Below are positions 7,576 to 14,322 of a stretch of 44,746 nt of DNA, one piece after another. The number at the start of each line of letters is the position of its first letter. The first letter of the stretch is position 1. Position numbers and translations under genes: made by a program. The notes beneath the pieces are model-generated. The model was not told where the DNA came from, did not search any database, and was given only the letters and a program-made list of their open reading frames with translations. Source of the stretch: an uncultured Bacteroidales bacterium (GTDB lineage Bacteria > Bacteroidota > Bacteroidia > Bacteroidales > UBA932); contig CAJOHK010000011.1 of the NCBI GenBank assembly GCA_905234285.1, positions 1 through 44,746 on the forward strand. Direction: 5' to 3'.

Positions 7576-9222
7576 TTAGAGATGGGCCTCGATGGTTTCC
7601 AGTACCTGCGCTTCCAGGGCGGTGGCTTCGGCCACAATGGCATCGGCGCGGTCCAGCAGGGGTTTGGCGGCGGCTTTGTCCTTTAGACCGGCGCAGTTGA
7701 TGCGCACGTTCAGGCGGGCACCCTTGATACCGGCCAGGGCGGCAAGGGCGGCTACACCGGCATCGGAGGCCGATGCGGGATTGCCCTTCCGGGCCATCTC
7801 CAAGGCCAGGGGCAGGGCCTGGAGTGAGACCTCCATGGTGCGTAGCGGCACCTGGGCGGCGTTGAGGGTAGCGGCTTCCAGCGCGGCGGCGCGGGCTGCT
7901 TTTTCCTCGTCCGTGCCTTTGGGCATGGAGAATACGTCCATGATGCGGTTGAAGGCGGCGGTGTCTTCGTCAATGAGGCGGAGGAGGTCTTCCATCAGGA
8001 CCTGGCCCTTTTCGGCCACGTCTGAGAATTCTTTCCAGCGGTCGTCCCAGCCGCGCTTGTGGGCGCTCAGGTTGGCGACCATGGTGGCGAGGGCCGCGCC
8101 AAAGGCGCCCATGCAGGCGCTTACGGAGCCGCCGCCGGGCGCGGCCGATTCGCTGGCCGTTTCGCGGGCAAAGGCTGCCACGGTCATGTCGGCCAGACCC
8201 TTTTTTCCATCGGCCATCAGATACTCGATTACCTTTTCCTGCGGGTTGAAAGGCTTCAGGTCGTCCAGGGACATGGATTTGACGGCAATCTTTACAATCT
8301 CATCCTCTGAGATGCCCAGCGAGCGCTGCTGTTTTTCCAGGTAAAAGCGGCCGGCTTCCAGGAGTACGCGCTTGGGGACGAGTCCCACAATCTCGGCGCC
8401 TGTGACTTTAAGGCCGCGGGCTGCTGCGGCGCGGGAAACTTCCTCGTAGGCAATGTGCAGGGGAGTGACATCGATGTCGGTGATGTTCATGGAAACCTGG
8501 GCAATGCCGTATTCGTCAATGAACCAGCCGATGGCCTTGGTTCCCTTGAGGGTTCCGGGAATCCAGCCTTCTCCGTTGGGTTTTTTTCGGCCTTTCTCGC
8601 GTACGTCAAAGGCAACGGCCATGGCGCGGCGGGTGCTGGTGGTGTTCAAGTTGAAATTGACGGCCACCAGGAAGCCGCGGGCACCCACGTTGGTGGCGCC
8701 GCATTTGGCTACGGTCTCGGTGAATGCACCGCCGCCATAATCGGGCTGCTTGTCGGGATCGGCCATTTTCTCGGGCAGGGCTTCATACTCGCCCTCCCGG
8801 CATACGGCCAGGTTCTTGCGCTCGGGTTTGAAGGCAGCTGCCTCGTAGCAGTAGCAGGGGATACCTAATTCTTCATAGAGGCGCTGGGCCAGCTGGCGGG
8901 CCAGCGCGGCGCACTCTTCCAGGGTGATGCCCGATACGGGGATGAGGGGGAGGACGTCCGTTGCGCCGCTGCGCGGATGGGCGCCATGGTGCCGGCGCAT
9001 GTCAATGAGCTCCTGGGCTTTTTTTGCGCCCTGAAAAGCGGCTTCGCACACGGGCTCTGGCGAGCCTACAAATGTGACGACAGTCCGGTTGGTAGCTTCG
9101 CCGGGATCTACGTCCAGTACCGTTACACCTTCCACGGAACGGATGGCGGCCACAATGGCCTCAATGACGCTTTTGTCCCGGCCCTCGCTATAGTTGGGGA
9201 CACATTCAATAATGGGTTTCAT
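7576..9222 (-). CDS. ftcD: Bifunctional glutamate formimidoyltransferase / formimidoyl-tetrahydrofolate cyclodeaminase
   Basis: A fusion of two enzymes that finish histidine breakdown. It moves the formimino group of formiminoglutamate to tetrahydrofolate, giving glutamate, then deaminates the product to 5,10-methenyl-THF. Residues 1 to about 330 are the formiminotransferase domain, with ECVPNYSEGRD at the start and the histidine-rich RRHHGAHPRSGATD near 77-90. Residues about 340 to 548 are the helical cyclodeaminase, with APGGGSVSA near 370. The arrangement is that of animal FTCD; many bacteria carry the domains as separate genes. It is the first gene of the operon, with a promoter directly upstream, so the pathway feeds the one-carbon pool. 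Confidence 0.94.
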   Translation of the reverse strand: MKPIIECVPNYSEGRDKSVIEAIVAAIRSVEGVTVLDVDPGEATNRTVVTFVGSPEPVCEAAFQGAKKAQELIDMRRHHGAHPRSGATDVLPLIPVSGITLEECAALARQLAQRLYEELGIPCYCYEAAAFKPERKNLAVCREGEYEALPEKMADPDKQPDYGGGAFTETVAKCGATNVGARGFLVAVNFNLNTTSTRRAMAVAFDVREKGRKKPNGEGWIPGTLKGTKAIGWFIDEYGIAQVSMNITDIDVTPLHIAYEEVSRAAAARGLKVTGAEIVGLVPKRVLLEAGRFYLEKQQRSLGISEDEIVKIAVKSMSLDDLKPFNPQEKVIEYLMADGKKGLADMTVAAFARETASESAAPGGGSVSACMGAFGAALATMVANLSAHKRGWDDRWKEFSDVAEKGQVLMEDLLRLIDEDTAAFNRIMDVFSMPKGTDEEKAARAAALEAATLNAAQVPLRTMEVSLQALPLALEMARKGNPASASDAGVAALAALAGIKGARLNVRINCAGLKDKAAAKPLLDRADAIVAEATALEAQVLETIEAHL

Positions 9223-9254
9223 AGTTTAGCGTTATGCTTTGTATATTGGAGCAA

Positions 9255-9286
9255 TAAAGGTAGTCATTTCTTTCGACATGGGCAAC
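9255..9286 (-). promoter_or_regulatory. Promoter of the hut operon
   Basis: On the minus strand, TTG (9285-9283) is followed after 20 bases by TACCTTTA (9262-9255), one mismatch from TAnnTTTG. It lies about 33 bases before the ftcD ATG. Confidence 0.55.
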
Positions 9287-9310
9287 CCTGTTTTTCCTAT
9301 GAAATATCCA

Positions 9311-9335
9311 AATTTTGGCAAGCCTTGCCAAAATT
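9311..9335. promoter_or_regulatory. Perfect 25-base palindrome, operator-like
   Basis: AATTTTGGCAAG, a central C and CTTGCCAAAATT form a perfect 12-1-12 dyad. It lies between the divergent hut operon and the gene at 9381, about 25 bases upstream of the hut -33 element and immediately before the weak promoter of the rightward gene. No T tract follows on either strand, so it is a protein-binding site rather than a terminator. Confidence 0.7.
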
Positions 9336-9380
9336 GTGCAGATAGGAAGAAACAGTTCTACCTTGCGAAAAAAAGAAGCT

Positions 9381-9734
9381 ATGACAAAACTCAATGACAC
9401 CCTTTATCCATTGTACGAGGAACACGTACACCTCTTGTGTGACGGTAAAGCCTTGCATGCAGATGGTCTGCCGCAACCCTGCTCTGCGGCGTCTTTGCCG
9501 GACTATTATCGCGCCGGCCTTTGCGGCATTTATTCCTTGCTGGAGCGTATGGTTCCGGCCATCACCTGCCTCAGTATGCTGGGCATCTGGCATGCAGGGG
9601 AAGACCCTCTTGTAGTTGCGTTCGACCTGTGGGTACAAACCGGGGACGAAGGCTTCTATCTGCCCATGTCCACGGCGGCTGCGCTATTCCGTGACAATGG
9701 TATTCCTTATTATCATCACCCTTTAATCCATTAA
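9381..9734 (+). CDS. Hypothetical protein, 117 residues
   Basis: No family recognised. I chose ATG 9381; a longer frame from 9315 would run through the palindrome and the promoter-like TACCTTG at 9359-9365. The product is soluble, with no signal peptide or membrane segment. It begins MTKLNDTLYPLYEEHV and contains two cysteines in the first 30 residues, an LLERMVP helix-like stretch and a histidine-rich end (YYHHPLIH). Three bases separate its stop from the HNH gene, so the two are one transcript. The pair could be a nuclease and a partner or immunity protein, but nothing in the sequence proves that. Confidence 0.65.
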   Translation: MTKLNDTLYPLYEEHVHLLCDGKALHADGLPQPCSAASLPDYYRAGLCGIYSLLERMVPAITCLSMLGIWHAGEDPLVVAFDLWVQTGDEGFYLPMSTAAALFRDNGIPYYHHPLIH

Positions 9735-9737
9735 ACC

Positions 9738-10148
9738 ATGAATGCAAACGAAAAACAACGCAAAAGGCTTTGGGAAGAAGCCACCGGTCACTGCATCTAC
9801 TGCGGGCGTCCCGTCCAGCTGGAAAAAATGGCCGTAGATCACATTGTTCCGCTCTCTAAAGGCGGGGAAAACAGCTTTGCCAATAAGGTGTGCAGTTGCG
9901 CGGCTTGCAATGCCAAAAAGGCCGATCAGGACCCCTATGACTTTATTCTGGACATGCCGGACTCCCAATACAACCACTTTTTGAACAGGGTAAGAACCCT
10001 GGAGGAACAGGGAAAACTGTTGCCAGTGAAAGTGCGTCGCCTGCTGGCGCTGCCACCCCTGGAAGCAGAGTGGGAGGAAGAACCGGTCTTCCTGGACTTG
10101 GAAAGTCCTTTTATCTATTGCAATGTATACGTTTCTATAAGAAACTGA
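9738..10148 (+). CDS. HNH endonuclease
   Basis: A 136-residue protein with a complete HNH/zinc-ribbon nuclease core near its N-terminus. It has C19-x2-C22 in HCIYCGRP, the catalytic DH pair in AVDHIVPLSKGGEN (about residues 33-46), the Asn of the fold, and a second pair C-x2-C in CAACNAKK. The order CxxC-DH-N-CxxC is typical of stand-alone HNH proteins such as those near restriction systems or phage DNA. The second half is helical and unassigned. It lies in an operon with the unknown 117-residue protein. Role is unknown; defence, DNA repair and domesticated phage function are all possible. Confidence 0.85.
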   Translation: MNANEKQRKRLWEEATGHCIYCGRPVQLEKMAVDHIVPLSKGGENSFANKVCSCAACNAKKADQDPYDFILDMPDSQYNHFLNRVRTLEEQGKLLPVKVRRLLALPPLEAEWEEEPVFLDLESPFIYCNVYVSIRN

Positions 10149-10160
10149 CAGATTGGCAGG

Positions 10161-10179
10161 GCCTGCCCCCGTGGCAGGC
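10161..10179 (+). terminator. Hairpin after the HNH gene
   Basis: GCCTGCC and GGCAGGC pair perfectly around CCCGT, followed by ATTTTGAT. It sits 13 bases after the HNH stop. Confidence 0.6.
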
Positions 10180-10201
10180 ATTTTGATAGGGAAGGAGCCG
10201 G

Positions 10202-10209
10202 TAAATTTG
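10202..10209 (+). promoter_or_regulatory. -7 element of grpE-dnaJ promoter
   Basis: TAAATTTG fits TAnnTTTG, with TTTTG at 10181-10185 as a possible -33 element (spacing 16, short). It ends one base before an ATG at 10211, so transcription should start after that ATG; this favours 10217 as the grpE start. Confidence 0.5.
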
Positions 10210-10216
10210 TATGATA

Positions 10217-10774
10217 ATGGCAGAAAAGAAGAAAAATAATAAGGAAGAACTTGTGGACAGCAAGAAACTGGCAGCCCTGGAGGCTCGCCTGGAGGGCATG
10301 AAAGAGCAGCTGGAAGAAGCTTCCAAGAAAGAAGAGGAGGCCCAGAAGGCCGTCTCGGATGCCAAGGCCGACTATCTGCGTCTCATGGCCGAGTTCGATA
10401 CTTTCCGCCGCCGCACGGCAGAGGAAAAGCTGGCACTGGTTAGCTCCGCTTCGGCCGACACCATCAAAGGGCTCCTTCCCATTCTGGACGATTGTGAGAT
10501 TGCCCTGGACGCACTGGAAAAAAGTGAAGACAGCCAGGCGGCCAAGGAGGGCACCCAAATGATTTTTGGTAAGCTCTCGGCATACCTCAAGGGCAAAGGC
10601 CTGGAGCGTATCGAGGCCAAGGGCGCCACTTTTGACACTGAGCTCCACGAGGCAGTTACCACTTTCCCGGCTCCGTCAGAGGATCTCAAGGGAAAGGTGA
10701 TAGATGTAGTGCAAACGGGTTATACCCTGGGCGGCAAGGTCCTCCGCTTCGCTAAAGTAGTTGTAGGAGCATAA
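10217..10774 (+). CDS. grpE: Nucleotide exchange factor GrpE
   Basis: Cytoplasmic exchange factor that releases ADP from DnaK in the Hsp70 cycle. The N-terminal 60 residues are a charged coiled coil rich in Lys and Glu. Then come the dimer-helix motif YLRLMAEFDTFRRRT and the C-terminal beta-wing, with LHEAVTTFP and the final VVQTGYTLGGKVLRFAKVVV. Total is 185 residues from ATG 10217; ATG 10211 would add two. It is followed after three bases by dnaJ. No dnaK is in the window. The promoter gives a very short leader. Confidence 0.95.
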   Translation: MAEKKKNNKEELVDSKKLAALEARLEGMKEQLEEASKKEEEAQKAVSDAKADYLRLMAEFDTFRRRTAEEKLALVSSASADTIKGLLPILDDCEIALDALEKSEDSQAAKEGTQMIFGKLSAYLKGKGLERIEAKGATFDTELHEAVTTFPAPSEDLKGKVIDVVQTGYTLGGKVLRFAKVVVGA

Positions 10775-10777
10775 GTT

Positions 10778-11974
10778 ATGGCAAATAAAAGAGACTATTA
10801 CGAGGTTCTGGGAGTAGACCGTAAGGCCACCGCCGACGAAATCAAGGCGGCATACCGCAAGTTGGCGCTCAAATGGCACCCGGACCGCTGGGTAAGCGGC
10901 ACGGACGCCGAGAAAAAAACGGCCGAAGAGAACTTCAAAGAAGCCTCGGAGGCCTATTCTGTGTTGAGTGACGCAGAAAAGCGTGCCCGCTACGACCAAT
11001 ACGGCTTTGCCGGCGAGCAAATGGGCGGTGGTGCCGGAGGCTTCGACTTTGGCGGAATGGATATCAACGAGTTCATCCGCAATATCTTCGGCGGAAATTT
11101 CGGCTTTGACTTTGGTGGCGGCGGTTTCAGCGGTTTCGGCGGTGGCTTCGGTGGTGGAGAAACCCAGCAAAGGGTGCTTCGCGGCCGTGACATCCGCACA
11201 AGCGTCAAACTCACCCTGGAGGAGATTGCCAACGGCTGCGAAAAAGAGATTTCCCTGGAGCGCGCCCGTCCTTGCCCGGACTGTAATGGCAAGGGTGCCC
11301 GCAGCGAGGCCGATATCAAGACCTGCCCCACCTGTGGCGGGCAGGGGCGTGTGCGTCAGCAGGCCCGTGGCCTGTTTGGCGGCATGAGCTACACCATCGG
11401 CACTTGTCCTCAATGTCAGGGGGAGGGGAAGATTATCACCAATCCTTGCCGTCGGTGCAACGGTACCGGTTTGGAGCGTCGCCGGGAAATGGTGCGCGTG
11501 CGCATTCCTGCCGGCGTGGAGGATGGGATGCAAATCACCATCCGCGGGGAAGGCCACTCGGCTCCTCATGGCGGCGTAAACGGAGATTTGCTGGTGGTTA
11601 TCAATGAGGTGCAGCATCCTCAGCTCCAGCGGGAAGGGAACAATCTCTTCCACACCCGTATCATTTCCGTAATGGATGCCATGCTGGGCTGCGAGGTTTC
11701 GGTTCCTTGCCTGGACGGCAGCTATAAAGTGAAGGTAGAACCGGGTACCCAGTCAGGCACCGTGGTCAAACTCAAGGGGAAGGGCCTGCCCAGCGTGCAG
11801 GGCTATGGCCGTGGAACCGGAGACCTGTATGTAAAATTTCAGGTCTGGGTGCCGCACAAGCTCTCCCGCCAGGAGAAGGAAACCCTTGAGAATATGCGTA
11901 ATAGTTCCAGTTTTACCCCCGATTTAACCCGGGAAGACAAGAACACCTTTGACAAAGTCAAGAATATTTTCTAA
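10778..11974 (+). CDS. dnaJ: Chaperone protein DnaJ
   Basis: Hsp40 co-chaperone that delivers substrates to DnaK and stimulates its ATPase. The J domain fills residues 1 to about 75, with the essential HPD (about residue 33-35). Next is a Gly/Phe-rich stretch (about 83-125). The zinc-binding domain has four CxxCxGxG repeats ([32 protein letters not shown]). The C-terminal beta-sandwich substrate domain ends the protein. The 398 residues are slightly longer than the usual 375 to 390 because the Gly/Phe linker is long. It is the second gene of grpE-dnaJ. Confidence 0.97.
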   Translation: MANKRDYYEVLGVDRKATADEIKAAYRKLALKWHPDRWVSGTDAEKKTAEENFKEASEAYSVLSDAEKRARYDQYGFAGEQMGGGAGGFDFGGMDINEFIRNIFGGNFGFDFGGGGFSGFGGGFGGGETQQRVLRGRDIRTSVKLTLEEIANGCEKEISLERARPCPDCNGKGARSEADIKTCPTCGGQGRVRQQARGLFGGMSYTIGTCPQCQGEGKIITNPCRRCNGTGLERRREMVRVRIPAGVEDGMQITIRGEGHSAPHGGVNGDLLVVINEVQHPQLQREGNNLFHTRIISVMDAMLGCEVSVPCLDGSYKVKVEPGTQSGTVVKLKGKGLPSVQGYGRGTGDLYVKFQVWVPHKLSRQEKETLENMRNSSSFTPDLTREDKNTFDKVKNIF

Positions 11975-11988
11975 TTTTTCAAAAAAAG

Positions 11989-12020
11989 TTTTGGTGGTTT
12001 GCAAAAAGTTTGTACCTTTG
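11989..12020 (+). promoter_or_regulatory. Promoter of rplS
   Basis: TTTTGG at 11989-11994 and TACCTTTG at 12013-12020, 18 bases apart, form a near-ideal Bacteroidota promoter. The leader to the rplS ATG is about 65 bases. Confidence 0.8.
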
Positions 12021-12089
12021 CAGTCCCAAAACAAACGCAACCTCTTGTCAGGAGCCAAACCGCAATGTTGCATAAAGGATTAGAGAATT

Positions 12090-12458
12090 ATGGATTTGAT
12101 TAAAATTGCAGAGCAAGCTTTCCAGAACGAGAAAGCGGCTTCATACCCTGAGTTCAAGGCCGGTGATACTATCACCGTTACCTACAGAATCAAGGAAGGT
12201 GATAAGGAAAGACTTCAGAAGTTCCGTGGCGTGGTTATCCAGATCAGTGGCATGGACCCCTTCACCAAAACTTTCACCGTCCGCAAAATCGCCAGCGGCG
12301 TGGGCGTAGAGAGAATTTTCCCTTTCCAGTCCCCGTTCATTGACAGCATTGAGGTTAACAAGTATGGCAAGGTCCGCCGCGCCCGTATCTTCTACCTCCG
12401 TGACCTCACCGGTAAGAAAGCCCGCATCCGCGAGAAAGTTTACGTCGCAGAAAAATAG
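12090..12458 (+). CDS. rplS: 50S ribosomal protein L19
   Basis: Large-subunit protein at the interface with the 30S subunit. The 122 residues include the family's [20 protein letters not shown] opening, the FRGVVI core, the [17 protein letters not shown] signature and a basic C-terminus ([13 protein letters not shown]). It is monocistronic here with its own strong promoter and is followed by tRNA-Arg 15 bases later, so both could share one transcript. In many bacteria rplS follows trmD; here it follows dnaJ. Confidence 0.97.
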   Translation: MDLIKIAEQAFQNEKAASYPEFKAGDTITVTYRIKEGDKERLQKFRGVVIQISGMDPFTKTFTVRKIASGVGVERIFPFQSPFIDSIEVNKYGKVRRARIFYLRDLTGKKARIREKVYVAEK

Positions 12459-12473
12459 CCTTTCAAGGCACTT

Positions 12474-12547
12474 GGCTCCATAGCTCAATTGAATAGAGCA
12501 TTTGACTACGGATCAAAAGGTTACAGGTTTGAGTCCTGTTGGAGTCA
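12474..12547 (+). tRNA. tRNA-Arg (anticodon ACG)
   Basis: Acceptor GGCTCCA pairs with TGGAGTC (one G-T pair), and the discriminator is A at 12547. The anticodon stem TTTGA/TCAAA encloses CTACGGA, giving anticodon ACG (A34 read as inosine; codons CGU, CGC, CGA). The T arm is ACAGG-TTTGAGT-CCTGT. CCA is not encoded, as usual in this phylum. Confidence 0.93.
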
Positions 12548-12550
12548 CTG

Positions 12551-12587
12551 AAAAACCCCGTCTGACACACGTCAGATGGGGTTTTTA
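12551..12587 (+). terminator. Rho-independent terminator after tRNA-Arg
   Basis: AAAACCCCGTCTGAC and GTCAGATGGGGTTTT pair through 15 positions around ACAC, followed by T. It ends the rplS/tRNA-Arg transcript. Confidence 0.85.
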
Positions 12588-12785
12588 GTTTCGCCTGAAT
12601 CTGGAATCTCTACATCATCCAGAACCTTACTATGGGGATGCTCAGAACCGTCCTTCCGGGTGGCGCGGTCCGGAAGCCCAAATGATGCCGTTGTTAGCCC
12701 ATCACCACATAGAGGGCTACCATTCTTTCTCCTGTTTTACAATCGCTAAAAGTGGGGGAAACAAAAAAAATCCACTTTTTTGAAA
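12588..12785. other. Gene-free region with two hairpins
   Basis: No coding frame is convincing. Two dyads are visible: CTTCCGG/CCGGAAG (12653-12659 and 12670-12676) and TAGCCC/GGGCTA (12695-12700 and 12714-12719). The region may hold a repeat remnant or a small RNA, but no promoter clearly belongs to it. Confidence 0.3.
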
Positions 12786-12801
12786 ATATCGCTTGCGATA
12801 T
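12786..12801. promoter_or_regulatory. Operator-like dyad 1 of the peroxide operon
   Basis: ATATCGC-TT-GCGATAT is a perfect 16-base palindrome that overlaps the -33 element of the promoter at 12793-12822. It shares the core ATCGY-NN-RCGAT with dyad 2 at 12824-12835. The likely binder is the OhrR protein encoded at 13863-14318. Confidence 0.65.
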
Positions 12802-12822
12802 AAAAATAAAGTCGTATATTTG
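12793..12822 (+). promoter_or_regulatory. Promoter of the bacterioferritin-like/gpx/ohrR operon
   Basis: TTG at 12793-12795 and TATATTTG at 12815-12822 are separated by exactly 19 bases, the consensus spacing. The leader to ATG 12864 is about 35 bases. Confidence 0.8.
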
Positions 12823-12823
12823 C

Positions 12824-12835
12824 ATCGTGAACGAT
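12824..12835. promoter_or_regulatory. Operator-like dyad 2 of the peroxide operon
   Basis: ATCGT-GA-ACGAT is a perfect dyad directly downstream of the -7 element, at the expected transcription start. Its centre is 36 bases from that of dyad 1 and the core is the same (ATCGY-NN-RCGAT), as expected for paired sites of one dimeric repressor. Confidence 0.6.
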
Positions 12836-12863
12836 ATAAATAACAACTAAATATTATACTATC

Positions 12864-13319
12864 ATGGACTTTACTACTACTCTTCAGATCTCTCAGATGA
12901 TCGTCAACGAACTCGCCGGTAGCGCATTTGTGCACAAGATGCAGGGCCAACTCTTCAAGAGCCAGGGCTTTGCCAAGCTTGGCCAGAAGTACCTGGACCA
13001 TTACACGGAGGAAATGGCTTGGGTAGAGAAGTATACCGACCGTATGCTGGACCTCGGCAGCGTGCCCGAGGTAAAGGTTTGCAGCCAGGCTACTCTCATT
13101 GAGGATCCCAAGGCATATCTCGAGGCCGATCTTAAGCTTCAGAAAGAAGGTGTGGAAACGCTTTACAAATCCATGCCGGCACTTGCAAGTGATCCCACTA
13201 CCTATGATCTTACCAAGGCCTATCTGCTGGACGAGGAAGAGGACCTTTACTGGGACGAGGAGCAGCTGGCCCTCATCGAGAAGATCGGCTATCAGAACTG
13301 GCTGGTAAAGCAACTGTAA
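12864..13319 (+). CDS. Bacterioferritin-like protein with altered ferroxidase site
   Basis: A 151-residue four-helix protein that aligns along its whole length with bacterioferritin, including the closing IEKIGYQNWLVKQL. Against E. coli Bfr (from memory), ferroxidase ligands E18, E51 and E127 are kept (here E16, E50, E124). H54, E94 and H130 appear as W53, Q93 and D127. The haem-ligand methionine (M52 in Bfr) is kept as M51. It may therefore bind metal or haem without normal ferroxidase chemistry, or use a different ligand set. It is first gene of an operon with glutathione peroxidase (one base after its stop) and OhrR, pointing to protection from peroxide and free iron. Confidence 0.8.
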   Translation: MDFTTTLQISQMIVNELAGSAFVHKMQGQLFKSQGFAKLGQKYLDHYTEEMAWVEKYTDRMLDLGSVPEVKVCSQATLIEDPKAYLEADLKLQKEGVETLYKSMPALASDPTTYDLTKAYLLDEEEDLYWDEEQLALIEKIGYQNWLVKQL

Positions 13320-13320
13320 T

Positions 13321-13863
13321 ATGGCAAAGATTTACGATTTCAAGGCTCAGAACAACAAGGGCGCCGAGGTGGACTTCGCGCAGTTCCAGGGCAAGGTGCT
13401 GATGATTGTGAACACCGCCTCCAAGTGCGGCTTTACCCCTCAGTATGACGGACTGGAGGCCCTTTATCAGAAGTATAAGGACCAGGGGCTGGTCATCGTA
13501 GGTTTCCCTTGCGACCAGTTTGCTCATCAGGAGCCGGGCAGTAATGAAGAGATTGCCGAGTTCTGCCGCATCAACCATGGCGTTACCTTCCCGCTCATGG
13601 GTAAGATTGACGTCAACGGTGCCAACGCCCATCCGGTATTCGTTTATCTTAAAGAAAACGCTAAGGCCGAGGAAAAGAGAGGCTTAAAAGCAAAAGTTAC
13701 GGCCATTATGTTCAAGGCCATCAGCAAGAGCGTTGAAAAGGACAGTGATATCAAGTGGAACTTTACTAAGTTCCTTGTCAATCGTGACGGCAGCGTCATC
13801 AAGCGATTTGAGCCCACAACTACGCCGGAGGCCATTGAGGGCGACATCAAAGCCATGCTCTAA
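13321..13863 (+). CDS. Glutathione peroxidase-family thiol peroxidase
   Basis: Reduces hydrogen peroxide or organic hydroperoxides. The 180-residue protein has peroxidatic Cys36 in NTASKCGFT and Gln70 in the HQEPG motif. Trp146-Asn147 in KWNFTKF completes the catalytic tetrad. Cys82 in EFCRINHGVTFP is where thioredoxin-dependent family members carry the resolving cysteine, so thioredoxin rather than glutathione is the likely donor. The family's FPCNQF is FPCDQF here. It lies between the bacterioferritin-like gene and ohrR and overlaps the latter by one base (TAATG). An insertion-like basic stretch (about 114-140) precedes the Trp motif. Confidence 0.93.
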   Translation: MAKIYDFKAQNNKGAEVDFAQFQGKVLMIVNTASKCGFTPQYDGLEALYQKYKDQGLVIVGFPCDQFAHQEPGSNEEIAEFCRINHGVTFPLMGKIDVNGANAHPVFVYLKENAKAEEKRGLKAKVTAIMFKAISKSVEKDSDIKWNFTKFLVNRDGSVIKRFEPTTTPEAIEGDIKAML

Positions 13864-14318
13864 TGGTAAAGGAAGAGTTTAAACTTGACAATCAGCTCTG
13901 TTTCAGGCTCTACACCGCTTCGCGCCTTCTCACGCAGGCCTATCATCCCTTGCTCTCGGAGCAGGGGATGACCTATCCTCAGTACCTGGTTTTGCTGGTC
14001 CTGTGGGAGAGGGACGCCCAGCCGGTCAATGACATTGCCAAGCGGCTGTTTCTGGAAACAAACACGGTTACGCCCCTGCTTCAACGTATGGAAAAAGAAG
14101 GCATCCTGACTCGCGCAAAAGGCAAGCAGGATGCCCGGCAGATGATTGTATCCCTTACCCGGAAGGGAAAAGACCTTCAGAATAAGCTCTCCTGCGTTCC
14201 CTTCACTGTAGGCAATGCCGTTATGTGCGAAAGCGTTACCCCAGAAACGGCTCCAGACCTTTTTAGGATGCTGGACGATATCATTGCTAAACTCTCTTCT
14301 GGCCGCAAAACTGAATAA
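13863..14318 (+). CDS. ohrR: OhrR/MarR-family organic-peroxide-sensing repressor
   Basis: A winged-helix dimer that leaves DNA when its cysteine is oxidised by organic hydroperoxide. The 151 residues begin with the OhrR signature DNQLCFRLYTASR, with sensor Cys13. The two tyrosines that hydrogen-bond the sensor in B. subtilis OhrR are present (Y27 in YHPLL, Y38 in TYPQY). Further cysteines at 111 and 122 could form the disulfide used by 2-Cys OhrR proteins. It is last gene of the operon, with start overlapping the gpx stop. The paired dyads at the promoter suggest autoregulation of the whole operon. No ohr gene is nearby, so the target set is unusual. Confidence 0.9.
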   Translation: MVKEEFKLDNQLCFRLYTASRLLTQAYHPLLSEQGMTYPQYLVLLVLWERDAQPVNDIAKRLFLETNTVTPLLQRMEKEGILTRAKGKQDARQMIVSLTRKGKDLQNKLSCVPFTVGNAVMCESVTPETAPDLFRMLDDIIAKLSSGRKTE

Positions 14319-14322
14319 GATA

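Noticed and set aside
12717..13313. Minus-strand frame opposite the bacterioferritin-like gene
   Set aside because: Covers the promoter and operators and has no domain; the plus-strand gene aligns with Bfr throughout.
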